Shown in pieces: positions 41,401 through 48,959 of a DNA stretch of 64,000 bases (positions are counted from its first letter, which is position 1; the number at the start of each line of letters is the position of its first letter). A model generated the notes under the pieces. The model ran no database searches. It saw only the letters and a program-made list of their open reading frames with translations, and was not told the DNA's origin. The translations under genes were made by a program, and so were the position numbers. The stretch is taken from positions 38,019,557 through 38,083,556 of the forward strand of contig ML681990.1 in assembly GCA_007922195.1 (NCBI GenBank). Direction: 5' to 3'. The DNA is from Podocnemis expansa. Its lineage: Eukaryota; Chordata; Testudines; Podocnemididae.

Positions 41401-44400
41401 ATGGCTACAGTGACTTTCATTAATTCAAACTAAGGAATTCATAGAATCATAGAATCATAGGGTTAGAAGGGACCTCATGAGGTTATCTAGTCCAACCCCC
41501 TGCCAAACAAAGCAGGACCACGCTCACTAAATCATCCCAGCCAGGATTTGTCTAACCGAGCTGTAAATATCTCCAAAGATGGAGATTCCACCACTTTCCT
41601 AAGTAGCCCATTCCAATGCTTCACCACCCTCCTAGTAAGAAAGTTTTTCCTAATATCCAACAGCAAACCATTGTTCCTAAATTTGAATTAATGAAAGCTT
41701 ACTTTGAAGTTATAAAAACCTCGCTTAACTTCGAAATAAGGGCTAATTTAAACATATTAGTTTGAATTAACCCAATATAGCTATGTTGATTTGAATTAAC
41801 TATTAACCTGAATTAACGCTTTTTGACCTTCTTCCTCCCAGGGTGCCTTACGCTTTCTGTATATTGGGTGGGGGCATCTTGCCACACCTCACATGGTGCC
41901 CTTCTCGTAAGTCAAACTAGACATGCTAGAGAGAACTGGACATGCTACTTTGAATTGGTTTTCCTAGTGTGGCCACTTATCATTATCAGTTTGAATTAAT
42001 TAGTTTGAATTAAGTTAATTCAAACTACCCTGCTAAGTGTAGACATAGTATGTGCAATATAAATGAGTTATGGATACTATTTTTGCATTTCCTAACTTTT
42101 TAACTTTACATTTTTTGCTTTTGGTGTTAGCTAAAGTTTAAATGTTTTGAATCTTTCCATTGCTGTTCCAAAGGGGTAGCTGTGTTAGTCTAGTTCAGCA
42201 AAACAAACAAGGAGTCCTGTGGCACTTAAAGACTAACAAATTTATTTATCGCATGAGCTTTTGTGGAAGAAAATCCCACTTTCTCAGATGCTTTGAAGAT
42301 GGGGAAACTTACAGAATGGGACCTTTCTGTAAGTTCTCTGATTCTTTAAGTTCCCCCATTTTCAAAGCATCTGGCAAAGTGGGATTTTCTCCCACAAGAG
42401 CTCAGGCGATAAATAAATTTGTCTTTAAGTGCCACAGGACTCCTTGTTTGTTTTCCAGCCCTGATACACCTCATCATCCTGAAGCATCAAAGCTATTATA
42501 ATCTTTCAAGTTTATCTTTGTTTTCAGTATCTTAAACTAGGAGATGGCTTCACCTAACCCAGTAGTTCCAAAGTTACCTAAAATACCTCTCAAGGTGGGA
42601 TTTTTACCAAAAGCATTTCTAAAATTTAAGAGACAAATTCCATCTTTGGAGGTATATGCAAGCCTCCCTTTGAAACCAAGAGGAGCCATACCTGTGTATT
42701 TGCACATAGATTTTGTAATTAATGTACAAAAATATTTGTGAAGTAGCAAGAATTACTATATTCATAAGATAGATAGCACTAGTCCACAGAAATGGAAATT
42801 TAACTCATCCAATAGTGCACGTCATCTTCTATCTACCAGCACACACCTTTCACACTACCACAACTGCCATACACTGGAAAGCAAACACACTAATCTTGAC
42901 TCTCCCACTTCAGCCCACCCTTATGCATATAACCCTTTACTGAACTACCCCTCTCAACACTGTTTGCTGTAGTAGTTAGTTGTTTGGAGGTAAGATAATT
43001 TGGTAAATGGGTGATGGAAGGCCAGTATCTATAAGGGGTTAGGGTTAGGGTTGTGATGCATGGTCTCTGGTGTATTGTGGTTGTAGTAATGGTAATGGAC
43101 CTGTATGGAAGAGAATATGATATGAACTGTTAGGTGGTTTATTTTTTCATATTATTGCTTTTGTGTGATTATGTCAGCTATTTTATGTGTGTAGAAATTA
43201 TAACTGCTTCACAGTGAACTTTTCTGTGTATTAATTCTGAGGATTTTATAACATTTAAATGGGATTTGGTTGTGATAGGGTGTGTGTGTGAACTTGAATC
43301 AGGGAAGAAGTGCAGCTGCTGACAGAGAAAATTTTAATTTAAATTGCCACTGTACACAAAACCCTTCCTCTGTCATGCACAGCTGCACATAAAACTCTTT
43401 CACCATATAGCATGAAAATCTGACAGTCATGAAGGTTTTAGCTGACTGAAAAAGTTTCATATATGAACTGGCACAACTGATGCCTATGTATCAGAAGACA
43501 CAAAGTTTATGCATCTGTGCTGTCACTTTAACATTCAGCTATGATGAACAATAATTAAAAATGACCATATATACAAATTTTAAAACACCAAAAGAATTAT
43601 ACTTTGCACATATCTACTTAGGACTTACCTGTGCACCAAATTTGGCTAGCAAATATTTTTCAAAAGCTATCAGTCAACACTGAAAGGTTGAATTGCCAAG
43701 GAAAAATTCAGACTGAATCCAGTTTTAAGGACTACCAACTGAAAAATGTATAAAGAGAAGCCAAACAAAAACTACCAAGAAAACTCAAAGTACATAAAAA
43801 CTAATAGTGATAAATTTCACACAACCTGCCTGCTTTTAGAGTAAAACAGGAATTTATGTCCCATTGCAGAATACAAATCTGATGTCACAACTCTGTGCCA
43901 CCATAATGGATAATGTTATATACTGTAAATAAGTTTTCTCTAATGTTATACTAACTTATTGTGGTTGTTGCTCATTGCTTCATCTGTTTATCCAGCCTAT
44001 GAACCATGGGCTAAATTTTGCCTCCCCCTCCATTTTCTAACATAATGGAGACATAGTGGAAAGTCAGTTTCCTTGATTCCTTTCCTCTTATTACAATGGG
44101 ACTGGAGGAATAAAAGGAGGGGGTGCTTCCGTGTTCTCATACTTTCCCTGGTAGTATCCTAGGTGGGAATGAAAGAGAGGAAGAAGTTCCTTAGAGCGCT
44201 CCTTTTCCTAGTATTACAAAAAGGATTGAAAGGAATGTTTTATTTCTTGGTGCCTCCCTTTCTCAATATACAAGAATGCAGGATATCACAAAGTGGACCT
44301 CTGTAATTCCCTTCAGACCTTAATGAGAGCCCCCAACCATGTTTATTATATTTTATATTTATAGTGAGTCATTAGCTTTCCTATTTGCTTCAAGGGAATG

Positions 44401-46839
44401 GTACCATAGCGGCAGCCAGGCCAACCTATTTTTGTGGTTTTTTGGGCTGTTCCTCCTATTTAGCTGTCCTGTCTGCTTATACAGGCCTAGCTGCTGGGGC
44501 TACTTACAACCAATTAGCCCCTCAACTGTATCCCTGCCCCGCTGATTGACCTCATCTGCCAAATGCTTGTCTTTCAGTCGAAGCTCAGTTAATGTACACC
44601 AGTGACGATTTGAATGATAGGGTGCTGAGTTAGCCGTGATGTCAGCGTACCCTGGTACAGACAGATAAAGCAATTTCCCATGGTATTCTTGGGAAATGAT
44701 ATTGAATTAGACAAGTATATTTAAGGTGCATTGTATTAAAGCAAGGATTTATGTATTACTGTGGGACTAGATTGTATACATCTCAACCAGGGTAGATGTA
44801 ACAGATGTGATACCTCACAATTCAAAGGACAGCACTAAACAATGAGCCAGAAAAGAATGGACTTTTGGAACAAAATATATTAAGCAGATTTCCTGGGGGA
44901 AGGAGGTGGGGGGATGAGTTAATGCAAATTCCCTTTTTCTGGTTAAGCAAATACCCAGCCTTTTGAAGCTGAGGTGTGAGTCATTGTCTGTTGATTACCT
45001 GTTACTTGAGACCAAGATCAAAGGCCCAAGATACAGAGAAAAAAGACTGAACATTCCTGGACCTTCTGTAACCATAAGGAAAACCCATCTGAAGGTTTGA
45101 ACAACTGACACCTACCAGAGCCCAATCTGGAGTTGTGGGAAGGGGATAAGACATGAAGTCTGATCAGCTGTTTAGCATGCATGTAGGTTTTTGTTTTTTC
45201 TTGGGGGTGGGGGGGTTAAGATTTCTCTTTAATGCTTTCATTTGAAGAATACATACGATGGCTTATTAAGAATTGTGCAGTAACATAACTATAGGCCATT
45301 AAGATATTCATTGCCTTCAAAGTGAAAGTAAAGTCCTGGTGCTGGCTTATTTAGCCAGTGTGACTTACTGCCAATATTACATGTTGGCAGAGAACTGTGT
45401 AACTTGGAGAAACACCAGTCCAGAGGGAAGGAGACAGAGAGTGCTACCCAAGAGAGGTGATGGCTGAGGAGCTGGTTGCCTAGGTTGCTGGGGACCACAG
45501 GGGAGGGGGGATACAGGTGTAGTTGCCGTGAACTATGACAGAGAGAAAAGGAACAAAGGTAATTTCCCTTCTGTTCCACAGATGTTCTCTGACAAGATGG
45601 GAAGGTACAGGTGGAGCATTTTCTTAGTTCCCCATCTTTCCTAGTACCCCGAGGGGAAGGGAATGAATATTCTTGCATTTCATATCCCAAAAAGACAGAG
45701 GAGAAGGAAAAGACACTTCCCCGCCTTTTACCTTCTCCTTACAGCTGACAAACTTTGCATAATTCTGTGTGTGATATCTTGTGCAAATTATTTAATGAAA
45801 TTATTTGCAAATAACCAAAATCTTCAGTTTCTGGTCCACACATTGACAGAAGACGTGTCAGACATCACACAGAGTAGCACAAATCTTGGCAGCTGTGGCT
45901 GGATAGGTTTCTGGATGCGTAGGAAGATAAGAAAGTATCTGGGGAGGTGGGGAGGTGATGGATGGTGCCTGGGGGGTGCTTGCGTCAGTAGGTACTGGAG
46001 GCTGTTGCATTGAAGTGTCTGAAGGATGCTGAGATTTCTGCAGCACATTGGGTGCTAAAGTATCTGGGCTGGGGTAGGGCTCTAGGTTGTCTGGAGGGCA
46101 AAAGGAGATAGAAGGATGAGTGGGGGCTTTGGGAGATCCTGACTGCTGCTGGGATACTGTCTGGGAGGTTACTGGCACCTGTGTGTGGGACTGGGGTCTC
46201 GCTGGGATGCTGGGTCTTGTCTAGTGAGCTGTAGCAGGATGCCAGGACCTGTATTAAACCAGCTGGCCCCTGTCGATACTGCCTGCTTCTGCCACTTGTT
46301 CTTACTCAGCTGGGCTCCAGCAGCAGAAGGGAAAACCAGAAAGACAGCGAGGCCACTTGTAAACTGGCAGAGAGGTGGACCTACAGCCTTATGCCCGCTG
46401 CCTTCCTTCGGCACCAGCCAGGAGGCGGGAGTGCCTGGGGCTGTGAGTGTGGTACTGGGCAGCCGTGCCCTGCCCTCACGCACCGCAGGAGAGACAGGGT
46501 CATCCCCTTCCTGCTCTGGGCCCAGGCAGGGACTAGGTACTGCGATTCCTCTCCCATCGGCACAGCTCAGCGTCTGGGGTGGGCCAGGAGTGGCTTCTAC
46601 CTGGCAGCGCCTCCCACCGGCTCCTCCTGCCTGGACTCCACCTCATAGACATCATTGAAATGGAGGATGACTAGGTCACTCTGGCTCTCGCATAGGCGAT
46701 CTTGGCTGGGGCCAGGGCTGTCTTTATCCTTGTCCCCAGGCCCAGGTGCAGCAGAAAAGAGAGAGCAATCCTGCTCCTGAGATAACAAAGAGTCCATCCC
46801 CTCTTCCCCAGCAGGACAAGATGGCACCTGAACAGCCAT
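17276..46839 (-). CDS. spliced metallophosphatase / 5'-nucleotidase family gene, 8 exons, with one internal stop
   Basis: Joining eight minus-strand exons (46839-46601, 34523-34372, 31646-31066, 29360-29213, 26873-26708, 25909-25762, 24325-24142, 17457-17276) gives 1800 nt, exactly 600 codons. All introns have GT/AG ends and the phases agree at every junction. The first two thirds form a calcineurin-like metallophosphatase domain (about residues 55-330) with metal-binding motifs around D63, D100, N132-H133, H234, H257 and H259. The rest resembles a 5'-nucleotidase C-terminal domain that normally recognises the nucleotide. There is no signal peptide or membrane segment, so a cytosolic enzyme is likely. 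The family hydrolyses phosphomonoesters, often nucleotides; the true substrate here is unknown. Codon 458 (25824-25822) is TAA, so the gene is either recently disabled, polymorphic, or misread in the assembly. Reptile and fish homologues are often auto-named mannosylglucosyl-3-phosphoglycerate phosphatase-like; I recall no clear mammalian counterpart. Confidence 0.88.
17458..19113. other. intron 7 of the phosphatase gene, lower part
   Basis: Between the probable last exon and the first Penelope-like pair. No repeat recognised with certainty. Weak frame at 18077-18274 has no family signature. Confidence 0.45.
19125..19325. mobile_element. inverted pair of Penelope-like 3' ends with 11-bp target duplication
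   Basis: Left arm on the minus strand carries the long terminus (TTCCAAAGGGGCAACTG...), right arm on the plus strand ends at the short terminus (CCACAGGAGTCCTT). They are joined at TTTGTCAGATGACAAA, right within the hammerhead-like core. TGAGTTTTAAG flanks both sides (19114-19124 and 19326-19336), a perfect 11-bp target-site duplication, proving that the pair was inserted as one unit. Confidence 0.85.
19582..19918. mobile_element. Harbinger-like MITE of the AGTTCAAACT type
   Basis: Made almost entirely of AGTTTGAACT / AGTTCAAACT words in both directions, ending GTGAAGTCACAGCC next to TTA of the interrupted Penelope-like element. The left end lacks the usual GGCTATG terminus, so it is probably truncated. 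Confidence 0.6.
20020..20458. mobile_element. GC-rich hAT-like element with GGATTA / TAATCC ends
   Basis: Starts GGGCAGATTAACAC and ends CCTAATCCACCACT. The same ends appear at 62327-62616, where an 8-bp duplication is clear. Internal DNA is GC-rich and gives long chance reading frames on both strands. It sits between the two arms of the split Penelope-like insertion. Confidence 0.5.
20750..21660. mobile_element. Harbinger MITE (AGTTTGAACT type), itself interrupted
   Basis: Begins GGCTATGTCTTCACTA, ends AAGTGTAGACATACCC, with TAA on both sides (20747-20749 and 21661-21663), the 3-bp duplication expected of PIF/Harbinger elements. Another MITE occupies 20820-21325. Confidence 0.8.
20820..21325. 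mobile_element. Harbinger MITE (TTATTTCGAAATAA type) nested in the previous one
   Basis: Begins GGCTATGTCCACACATA and ends TATGTGTGGATGTACCC, with ATT duplicated (20817-20819 and 21326-21328). Its termini and subterminal TTTCGAAATA words match the large transposon at 54971-58658, which could have supplied the transposase. Confidence 0.8.
21699..23690. other. intron 7, upper part; nothing recognised
   Basis: AT-rich, unique-looking DNA with no reading frame above 60 codons and no clear repeat ends. Confidence 0.5.
23694..24110. mobile_element. Harbinger MITE of the AAGTCGACTT type
   Basis: GGGTATGTCTACACTA ... TAGTGTAGATGTACCC, flanked by ATT (23691-23693 and 24111-24113). Interior consists of repeated TTAAGTCGACTTAA and TTTATAAAGTCGAC words. 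It lies in intron 7 of the phosphatase gene, 32 bp from the exon 7 donor. Confidence 0.82.
24142..24325 (-). CDS. exon 7: end of 5'-nucleotidase C-terminal domain
   Basis: 184 nt, acceptor TTTTCAG and donor ACAG|GTAATT. It begins GKDGYVMFQDCP, the GKDGY turn that follows the last core strand in this family, then continues with TLSTVVVNHFESV and GHRMHLITMSKS. Open throughout, even though it lies downstream of the exon 6 stop. Part of a Harbinger MITE (23694-24110) ends only 32 bp beyond the donor, in intron 7. Confidence 0.85.
24734..24862 (-). mobile_element. single Penelope-like 3' fragment with 12-bp duplication
   Basis: Minus-strand copy ending in the short terminus (AAAAAAAGCAAGGAGTC at its left). 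Flanks TGAACTATTGAA (24722-24733) and TGAATTATTGAA (24863-24874) differ at one base. Contains the best-preserved hammerhead-like core in the window. Confidence 0.8.
24783..24818 (-). ncRNA. hammerhead-ribozyme-like core inside a Penelope-like fragment
   Basis: Read on the minus strand this gives CTGACGA, then a hairpin (AGTGGG / CCCAT, loop ATTTTCT), then GAAA and a short GC-TCAT-GT stem. CUGANGA + stem II + GAAA + stem III is the hammerhead core. It is the least damaged copy of about ten in the window; others show loss that fits CpG decay. The expected U-H cleavage dinucleotide after stem III is not clear (GA here), so activity is unproven. Hammerhead motifs are known from Penelope-like elements. 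Confidence 0.5.
25762..25909 (-). CDS. exon 6, containing an in-frame TAA
   Basis: 148 nt between CTTCCAG and AAT|GTAAGT. It encodes RFPQVAGMEFGFDPNAEPG and, after the stop, QYLKKNKVYRLAIKEYLAN. FPQVAGM.F.FDP is a hallmark of the 5'-nucleotidase C-terminal domain. Codon 458 at 25824-25822 reads TAA between VKI and GQYL. A single C-to-T change from CAA would explain it, but the ancestral base is an inference. The frame is unbroken on both sides and the splice sites are intact, so disruption is recent, or the base is an assembly error or a polymorphism. Truncation would remove about 142 residues. Confidence 0.85.
26708..26873 (-). CDS. exon 5: nucleotide-binding domain segment
   Basis: 166 nt between GTACTGTAG and AAG|GTAAAT. 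It encodes TLRSNHIHPAGDFTMCDL, then LPIVDPLLVIKITGKQLLEALENGV and ends LDG. G-D-x-T followed by a 'GKQLLEALE' helix is the usual order in the 5'-nucleotidase C-terminal domain. A 66-codon open frame on the opposite strand at 26687-26887 is only its shadow. Confidence 0.87.
27505..27529. repeat. poly(A) run
   Basis: 25 A in intron 4 of the phosphatase gene. Preceded by a duplicated AAAAATGAAAAACCATG motif. Confidence 0.8.
27985..28368. mobile_element. Harbinger MITE of the AAGTCGACTT type, copy 2
   Basis: GCTATGTCTACATTG ... TAGTGTTAGACATACCC; interior closely matches the 23.7-kb copy. A clean 3-bp duplication is not visible. It lies in intron 4 of the phosphatase gene. Confidence 0.75.
29213..29360 (-). 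CDS. exon 4: linker and start of 5'-nucleotidase C-terminal domain
   Basis: 148 nt, acceptor CTTTTTAG, donor CAG|GTTGTC. It encodes TELDGR and RRSESNLGNLITNAM, the conserved helix that opens the 5'-nucleotidase C-terminal domain, and ends ALLNSG. The ESNLGNLI motif is highly typical of UshA/CD73-type proteins. Phase 0 in and phase 1 out. Confidence 0.88.
29361..31065. other. intron 3; nothing recognised except old repeat scraps
   Basis: Contains ATCAGAAGGGAATTTTGCTC and GTCACTGACTTCAGTG scraps of an ancient amniote repeat (30740-30950). The minus frames at 29700-29915 and 29941-30123 look like chance. Confidence 0.45.
31066..31646 (-). CDS. exon 3: catalytic core of the metallophosphatase domain
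   Basis: 581 nt, the largest exon, starting after acceptor TTATTTTTAG and ending at CTG|GTATGT. It begins with GNHEFDFG (N132, H133; H133 is the expected catalytic histidine), then MPQMKFPWFLSNV, GLMGLVEEDW, IIVMTHM (H234) and LILGGHDHDYG (H257, H259). These are the standard metal-binding and active-site motifs, in the right order and spacing, and no internal stop is present. The last part, about residues 300-324, is a helical linker toward the second domain. Confidence 0.92.
32107..32231 (+). mobile_element. single Penelope-like 3' fragment with long terminus
   Basis: From TCTAACAAAGTGGGATTTTC through GAAAGCTCATGC to the full tail ACTGAACTAGACTAACAC ... CCCTTTGGAC. 5'-truncated inside the hammerhead-like core. 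It lies in intron 2 of the phosphatase gene. Confidence 0.75.
32592..32812. mobile_element. hAT MITE with GGGGTCTCAAAC ends
   Basis: CAGGGGTCTCAAACAC ... GAGCTTGAGATCCCTG inverted ends. Interior GGCCTGTGGGGCACATGTAG... is shared with the element at 2948-3470. Confidence 0.65.
33619..33809. mobile_element. hAT MITE of the TTTTCAAAC / GTTTGA type
   Basis: CAGGGGTTTTCAAAC ... TTTAGAAAACCAGTG; flanks CTCTATAA and CTCTGTAG are a 6/8 matched duplication. Same family as 63511-63688 in the other direction. Intron 2 of the phosphatase gene. Confidence 0.65.
34372..34523 (-). CDS. exon 2: SGD motif segment of the phosphatase
   Basis: 152 nt between acceptor ...TTTCTTGTAG and donor G|GTAAGT. It encodes FATAIK, the core strand LIIFSGD (D100, a bridging metal ligand in this fold), and continues to LNAVGVHFAVF just before the GNHE loop. 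The intron before it (34524-46600, about 12 kb) is the longest and holds several transposon insertions. Phase 2 in and phase 1 out agree with both neighbours. Confidence 0.88.
35566..36695. mobile_element. Harbinger element with GC-rich repeat core
   Basis: GGCTATGTCTACACGTA ... TAAGTGTATATATAGCC with TCA duplicated (35563-35565 and 36696-36698). The outer 250 and 160 bp are AGTTTGAACT-rich; the interior (about 35815-36530) is GC-rich repeats with no recognised protein. Intron 1 of the phosphatase gene. Confidence 0.78.
35900..36400. repeat. GC-rich minisatellite-like units in both orientations
   Basis: Units of about 45-80 bp containing CTGGGCACACTTGCC plus GAAGGCATCCCCC occur near 35957 and 36038. 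The inverse (GGCAAGTGTGCCCAG, GATGCCTTCTCC) occurs near 36081, 36130 and 36180. Long overlapping reading frames here on both strands are a consequence of the repeat and not genes. Confidence 0.6.
36721..39536. other. part of intron 1; nothing recognised
   Basis: AT-rich anonymous DNA. A purine-rich stretch at 38690-38890 gives a serine/phenylalanine-rich minus frame that is composition-driven. Confidence 0.5.
39776..40270 (-). CDS. Penelope-like element C-terminal GIY-YIG endonuclease (left arm, partial)
   Basis: 164 codons open to a stop. In order: a Cys cluster (PCNKPCCQLCP, about residues 21-31), a CFIKGSFTC segment, VIYAIMC and SYIGQTG (the GIY and YIG strands), then RRINAHTTDI, a lysine run coded by a poly(T) slippage tract at 39965-39979, VADHFHPLNHS, and LERE...KSGLN at the end. 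This order, and the closing 'ERE ... GLN', match Penelope-like endonucleases, which nick the target for reverse transcription. The reverse transcriptase domain is missing, so this is a 5'-truncated, non-autonomous copy. The first 10-20 codons run into the palindrome centre and are not reliable. Confidence 0.8.
   Translation of the reverse strand: MCLPSKDRVNNRNIKAGAYPCNKPCCQLCPHICTKNTIIRPNQASCFIKGSFTCSSTNVIYAIMCRKFPHSSYIGQTGQYLCRRINAHTTDIRNHNSKKKKKPVADHFHPLNHSIDDLLTMVLKKINGTSRLERETAKIQIICRLDCVKSGLNRDYGFFSHYNR
40332..40790 (+). pseudogene. Penelope-like GIY-YIG endonuclease (right arm, frameshifted)
   Basis: The plus-strand counterpart of the left-arm frame. It reads ATTETLKQAHIPEINHAANF..., then the same SYIGQTG and RRINAHTTDI segments after a frame change near 40435-40500, and is shifted again near 40600 where the poly-A/Lys tract of the left arm is absent. 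It ends near ACAGGTAATTTGAC. Damage shows it is not functional. Its independent mutations compared with the left arm suggest both have been decaying separately for some time. Confidence 0.7.
40996..41113. mobile_element. half of a Harbinger MITE (TTCGAAATAA type)
   Basis: GAAATGATGGGGCTCATCATTTTG ... AAAGTATCGTGTGGACATAGCCCC equals the right half of the 15932-16358 family. Its left half is missing and replaced by the Penelope-like palindrome. Confidence 0.65.
41338..42048. mobile_element. Harbinger MITE of the AATTTGAATTAA type with CR1 inserted
   Basis: GGGTATGTCTACACTTACAA ... CTAAGTGTAGACATAG. At 41441-41680 it is interrupted by an antisense CR1 3' end starting TCATAGAATCATAGAATCATAG. Right-hand target duplication is not clear. 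Intron 1. Confidence 0.72.
41441..41680 (-). mobile_element. CR1 LINE 3' end (antisense)
   Basis: TCATAGAATCATAG repeats, then AAGGGACCTCATGAGG and TCTAGTCCAACCCCCTGCC, the classic sauropsid CR1 3' UTR in reverse. About 240 bp, 5'-truncated, inside a MITE. Confidence 0.85.
42165..42456. mobile_element. inverted Penelope-like pair with 75-bp centre
   Basis: Left arm minus with long terminus (TTCCAAAGGGGTAGCTG), right arm plus with short terminus (CCTTGTTTGTTTT). Both arms extend past the hammerhead-like segment to TTTGAAGATGGGGAAAC and its complement, then join near 42320. No clear target duplication. Intron 1. Confidence 0.8.
42460..46600. other. start of intron 1; one unexplained open frame
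   Basis: Mostly anonymous. 44570-45180 resembles an old repetitive sequence of unknown type. A minus-strand Pro/Ser/Thr-rich frame at 46178-45858 (see findings) lies just downstream of exon 1 and is preceded by an acceptor-like CCCACACACAG. No domain is recognised. Confidence 0.4.
43035..43052 (+). repeat. short interstitial TTAGGG repeat
   Basis: GGGGTTAGGGTTAGGGTT, just over two telomere-type units, in intron 1. Too short to suggest a fusion point. Confidence 0.7.
46601..46839 (-). CDS. exon 1: start codon and first metal-binding motif of the phosphatase
   Basis: This exon encodes 79 codons plus two bases. The ATG at 46839 sits in a strong Kozak context (GCCATGG). Residues 1-54 are hydrophilic, rich in Gly, Asp, Ser and Pro, and look disordered. 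They lead into LVILHFNDVYEVE at about 56-68, the first metal motif of the 5'-nucleotidase/calcineurin-like phosphatases, followed by EPVGGAAR. Most UshA-type enzymes have NDVH; here the second ligand position is Tyr. The donor is AG|GTAG at 46601/46600, phase 2, and matches the next exon to give R80-F81. The surrounding DNA is GC-rich with scattered CpG, consistent with a promoter-proximal exon. Confidence 0.85.
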
Positions 46840-47160
46840 GGCCAGAGGGTGGCGGAGGGGTGAGCAGCGTCCAGTAGATTCAGATGGCCTGTGGCAGGGG
46901 GAAGAGGCATCGCTGTGGCTCTGACAAGACTCCTGATGATTTAGCTGGAAAGCAGTGAATATCTCAAGGTGGTGCCCTCATTCAGCCAGGTCCTGCTGCA
47001 TAGCATCTCACCAAGATACTATTACCACAGACAACCCTCTCCCATGCCATGGCAGCGTGACCAGAAGTCCTGCCTATCTCTTATGAAACAGAGCAGCATC
47101 CTCCCTGAAACATGATGTCAGCACTGGAACAGAGTGAGAAAGTGATTTTTTTGATTCAGA
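46840..47160 (-). promoter_or_regulatory. putative promoter / 5' UTR region of the phosphatase gene
   Basis: The 320 bases upstream of the ATG on the minus strand. The near part is moderately GC-rich, without a clear TATA box. The transcription start cannot be placed by sequence alone. Confidence 0.3.
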
Positions 47161-47669
47161 GTTGAACAGCAAAACCAACAAATACCCCAAAATTGCATTC
47201 TACGCCAAGCGAGAATGGAAATTCTTCCATTTTTCTCCACTCAAACCTGAGCTGAAAAAAATTAGATTCGAGTTAAATAAAACATTTCTTTCACCCCAAA
47301 ACAAGTTGGGTTTCTTCTTGGTTTTGGATGTTTTTACTCTTTTGCTTTTTTAAATAGTTTTAACTAACTATCTACATAAAATTTTATTTTTAATGAAAGT
47401 CAGACCATTTTATCTAAAAAGTGGCAAAACAATTTGACCTTTCAAATTCATTTTTGCCTTTTTTCCCCAGCAGAAATTTTTCACTGAATTTGATACAAAC
47501 TAAAGACTAGTTGCAGTTGATCCTAAACTGCATTTTTTATTGAATAAACTATTCATCAAATATTGCAGTTTTAGTCAGCACTAATGTAACCAGACTGCTG
47601 AGAGAGCAATGACATTTTACATGGTAGAACTTATTGCCTTCATAGGCTGCTGATAGTAGTAACAATCAG

Positions 47670-47900
47670 AGCTGGATCAAGGTCCCTGGGCGCCTGGGAC
47701 TCTCCACTTTTGCCTCCCTCCCCCCCATTGCAGTGGTGCCCAGTCTGGGCGCTGCCCAGCCTGGCTGGTCCTGGGGATAGGGGTTCAGAACTGAGGGGAA
47801 TCTGGGGCCCATGGCCTGGCCATTGTGTGGGGAACACAGACCATGTACCAGCTGGTACTGGGGGTGGGTTTGAGGCCCACAGAGTAAGGGAGTAGCAGCC
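47670..47900. mobile_element. possible member of the same GC-rich hAT-like family
   Basis: Starts CAGAGCTGGATCAAGGTCCC, with CTCTCCACTTTTGCCTCCC shared with the 62.3-kb copy. Right end unclear near AGTAGCAGCCCTGG. Confidence 0.4.
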
Positions 47901-48674
47901 CTGGTAGTTCTGTTTTTTCTATGATTAATTTTCATAGTGCAGTTAAATTATTACTATAATGAATGTTATAAACTTCTCTTTACTTATTGCTTGTAAGTTA
48001 TCTCCCATTCCTCTCATGCTCCCCTCTCTGACCAGAGATGTGTTCTGCTTCCCTTGTTCATCTTTGAGTGCTTTCCTTTTTTCTTTTCTGCAGTGCTTAT
48101 TTTTTGGTAGCCTCTGCATGGGATACTTGTGGAATAATTTCAATTTTTTTGTATTTCTCTAGTTTGTTCTTCTCCCTTTATATGCTGAACTTTGCTTTCC
48201 TTCACAATTGCTGCAGTTAGGGTCCGTTCCTTCTGTGTAAGTGCCATGAGTGACTTCCTCCACATAAACTGCACCTCATTGTTCTCTTATAGCTGGCTGC
48301 TGCATGTCCAAATCTTTGACAATTACAGTGCCTCACATGGCGGTTGAGGGGAATATCCAGCTTAACCCAGAAAGACACCATAGACTTCATTTATGTGATT
48401 TTAAATCAAGGCAATACTACAGCTTAAATAACATGGTTTTAACAATCCTTAGCTGAACTGTGTGCATCTACAGGAATTTAAGAAAGCCATCCCTGCTTGT
48501 CTGTTGTCTAATGCTGCAAGAACCTAAATAACTCAATGCCTTCATTTTTGCTATAAAAGTTCCAGAGGCACACTGCTGCCTCACTCTAAGTGTCTGGCTT
48601 CCTAGCTCCACAGAAGCTGCACCATAGTATGCTAACCAGGTAAAGATAAGTGGAGGAGCACCTATCTCACCTGT

Positions 48675-48888
48675 AAAACAAACAAGGAGTCCTGTCTGTG
48701 GCACTTAAAGACTTAACAAATTTATTTATTACATGAGCTTTTGTGGGAGAAAATCCCACTTTGTCAGAGATGAAGTGGGATTTTCTCCCACACAAGTTCA
48801 TGCAATAAATAAATCTGTTGGTCTTTAAGTGCCACAGGTCTCCTTGTTTGTTTTACTGAACTAGACTAACACGGCTGCCTCTTTAGAA
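48675..48888. mobile_element. inverted Penelope-like pair with 13-bp target duplication
   Basis: Left arm minus with short terminus (AAAACAAACAAGGAGTCC), right arm plus with long terminus (ACTGAACTAGACTAACAC...CTCTTTAGAA). Joined at TTTGTCAGAGATGAAG. CTATCTCACCTGT lies on both sides (48662-48674 and 48889-48901), perfect. Confidence 0.87.
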
Positions 48889-48959
48889 CTATCTCACCTG
48901 TGGGGCCTGATCTGGTACTTTTGGTTAGTCTCTCCTCTTGAAGCTGTTCCACTTTTATA

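Noticed and set aside
43035..43052. TTAGGG repeats as a telomere or fusion site
   Set aside because: Fewer than three units; easily chance.
46169..46658. Plus-strand frames opposite exon 1
   Set aside because: They overlap the confident exon 1 on the other strand and have no family features.
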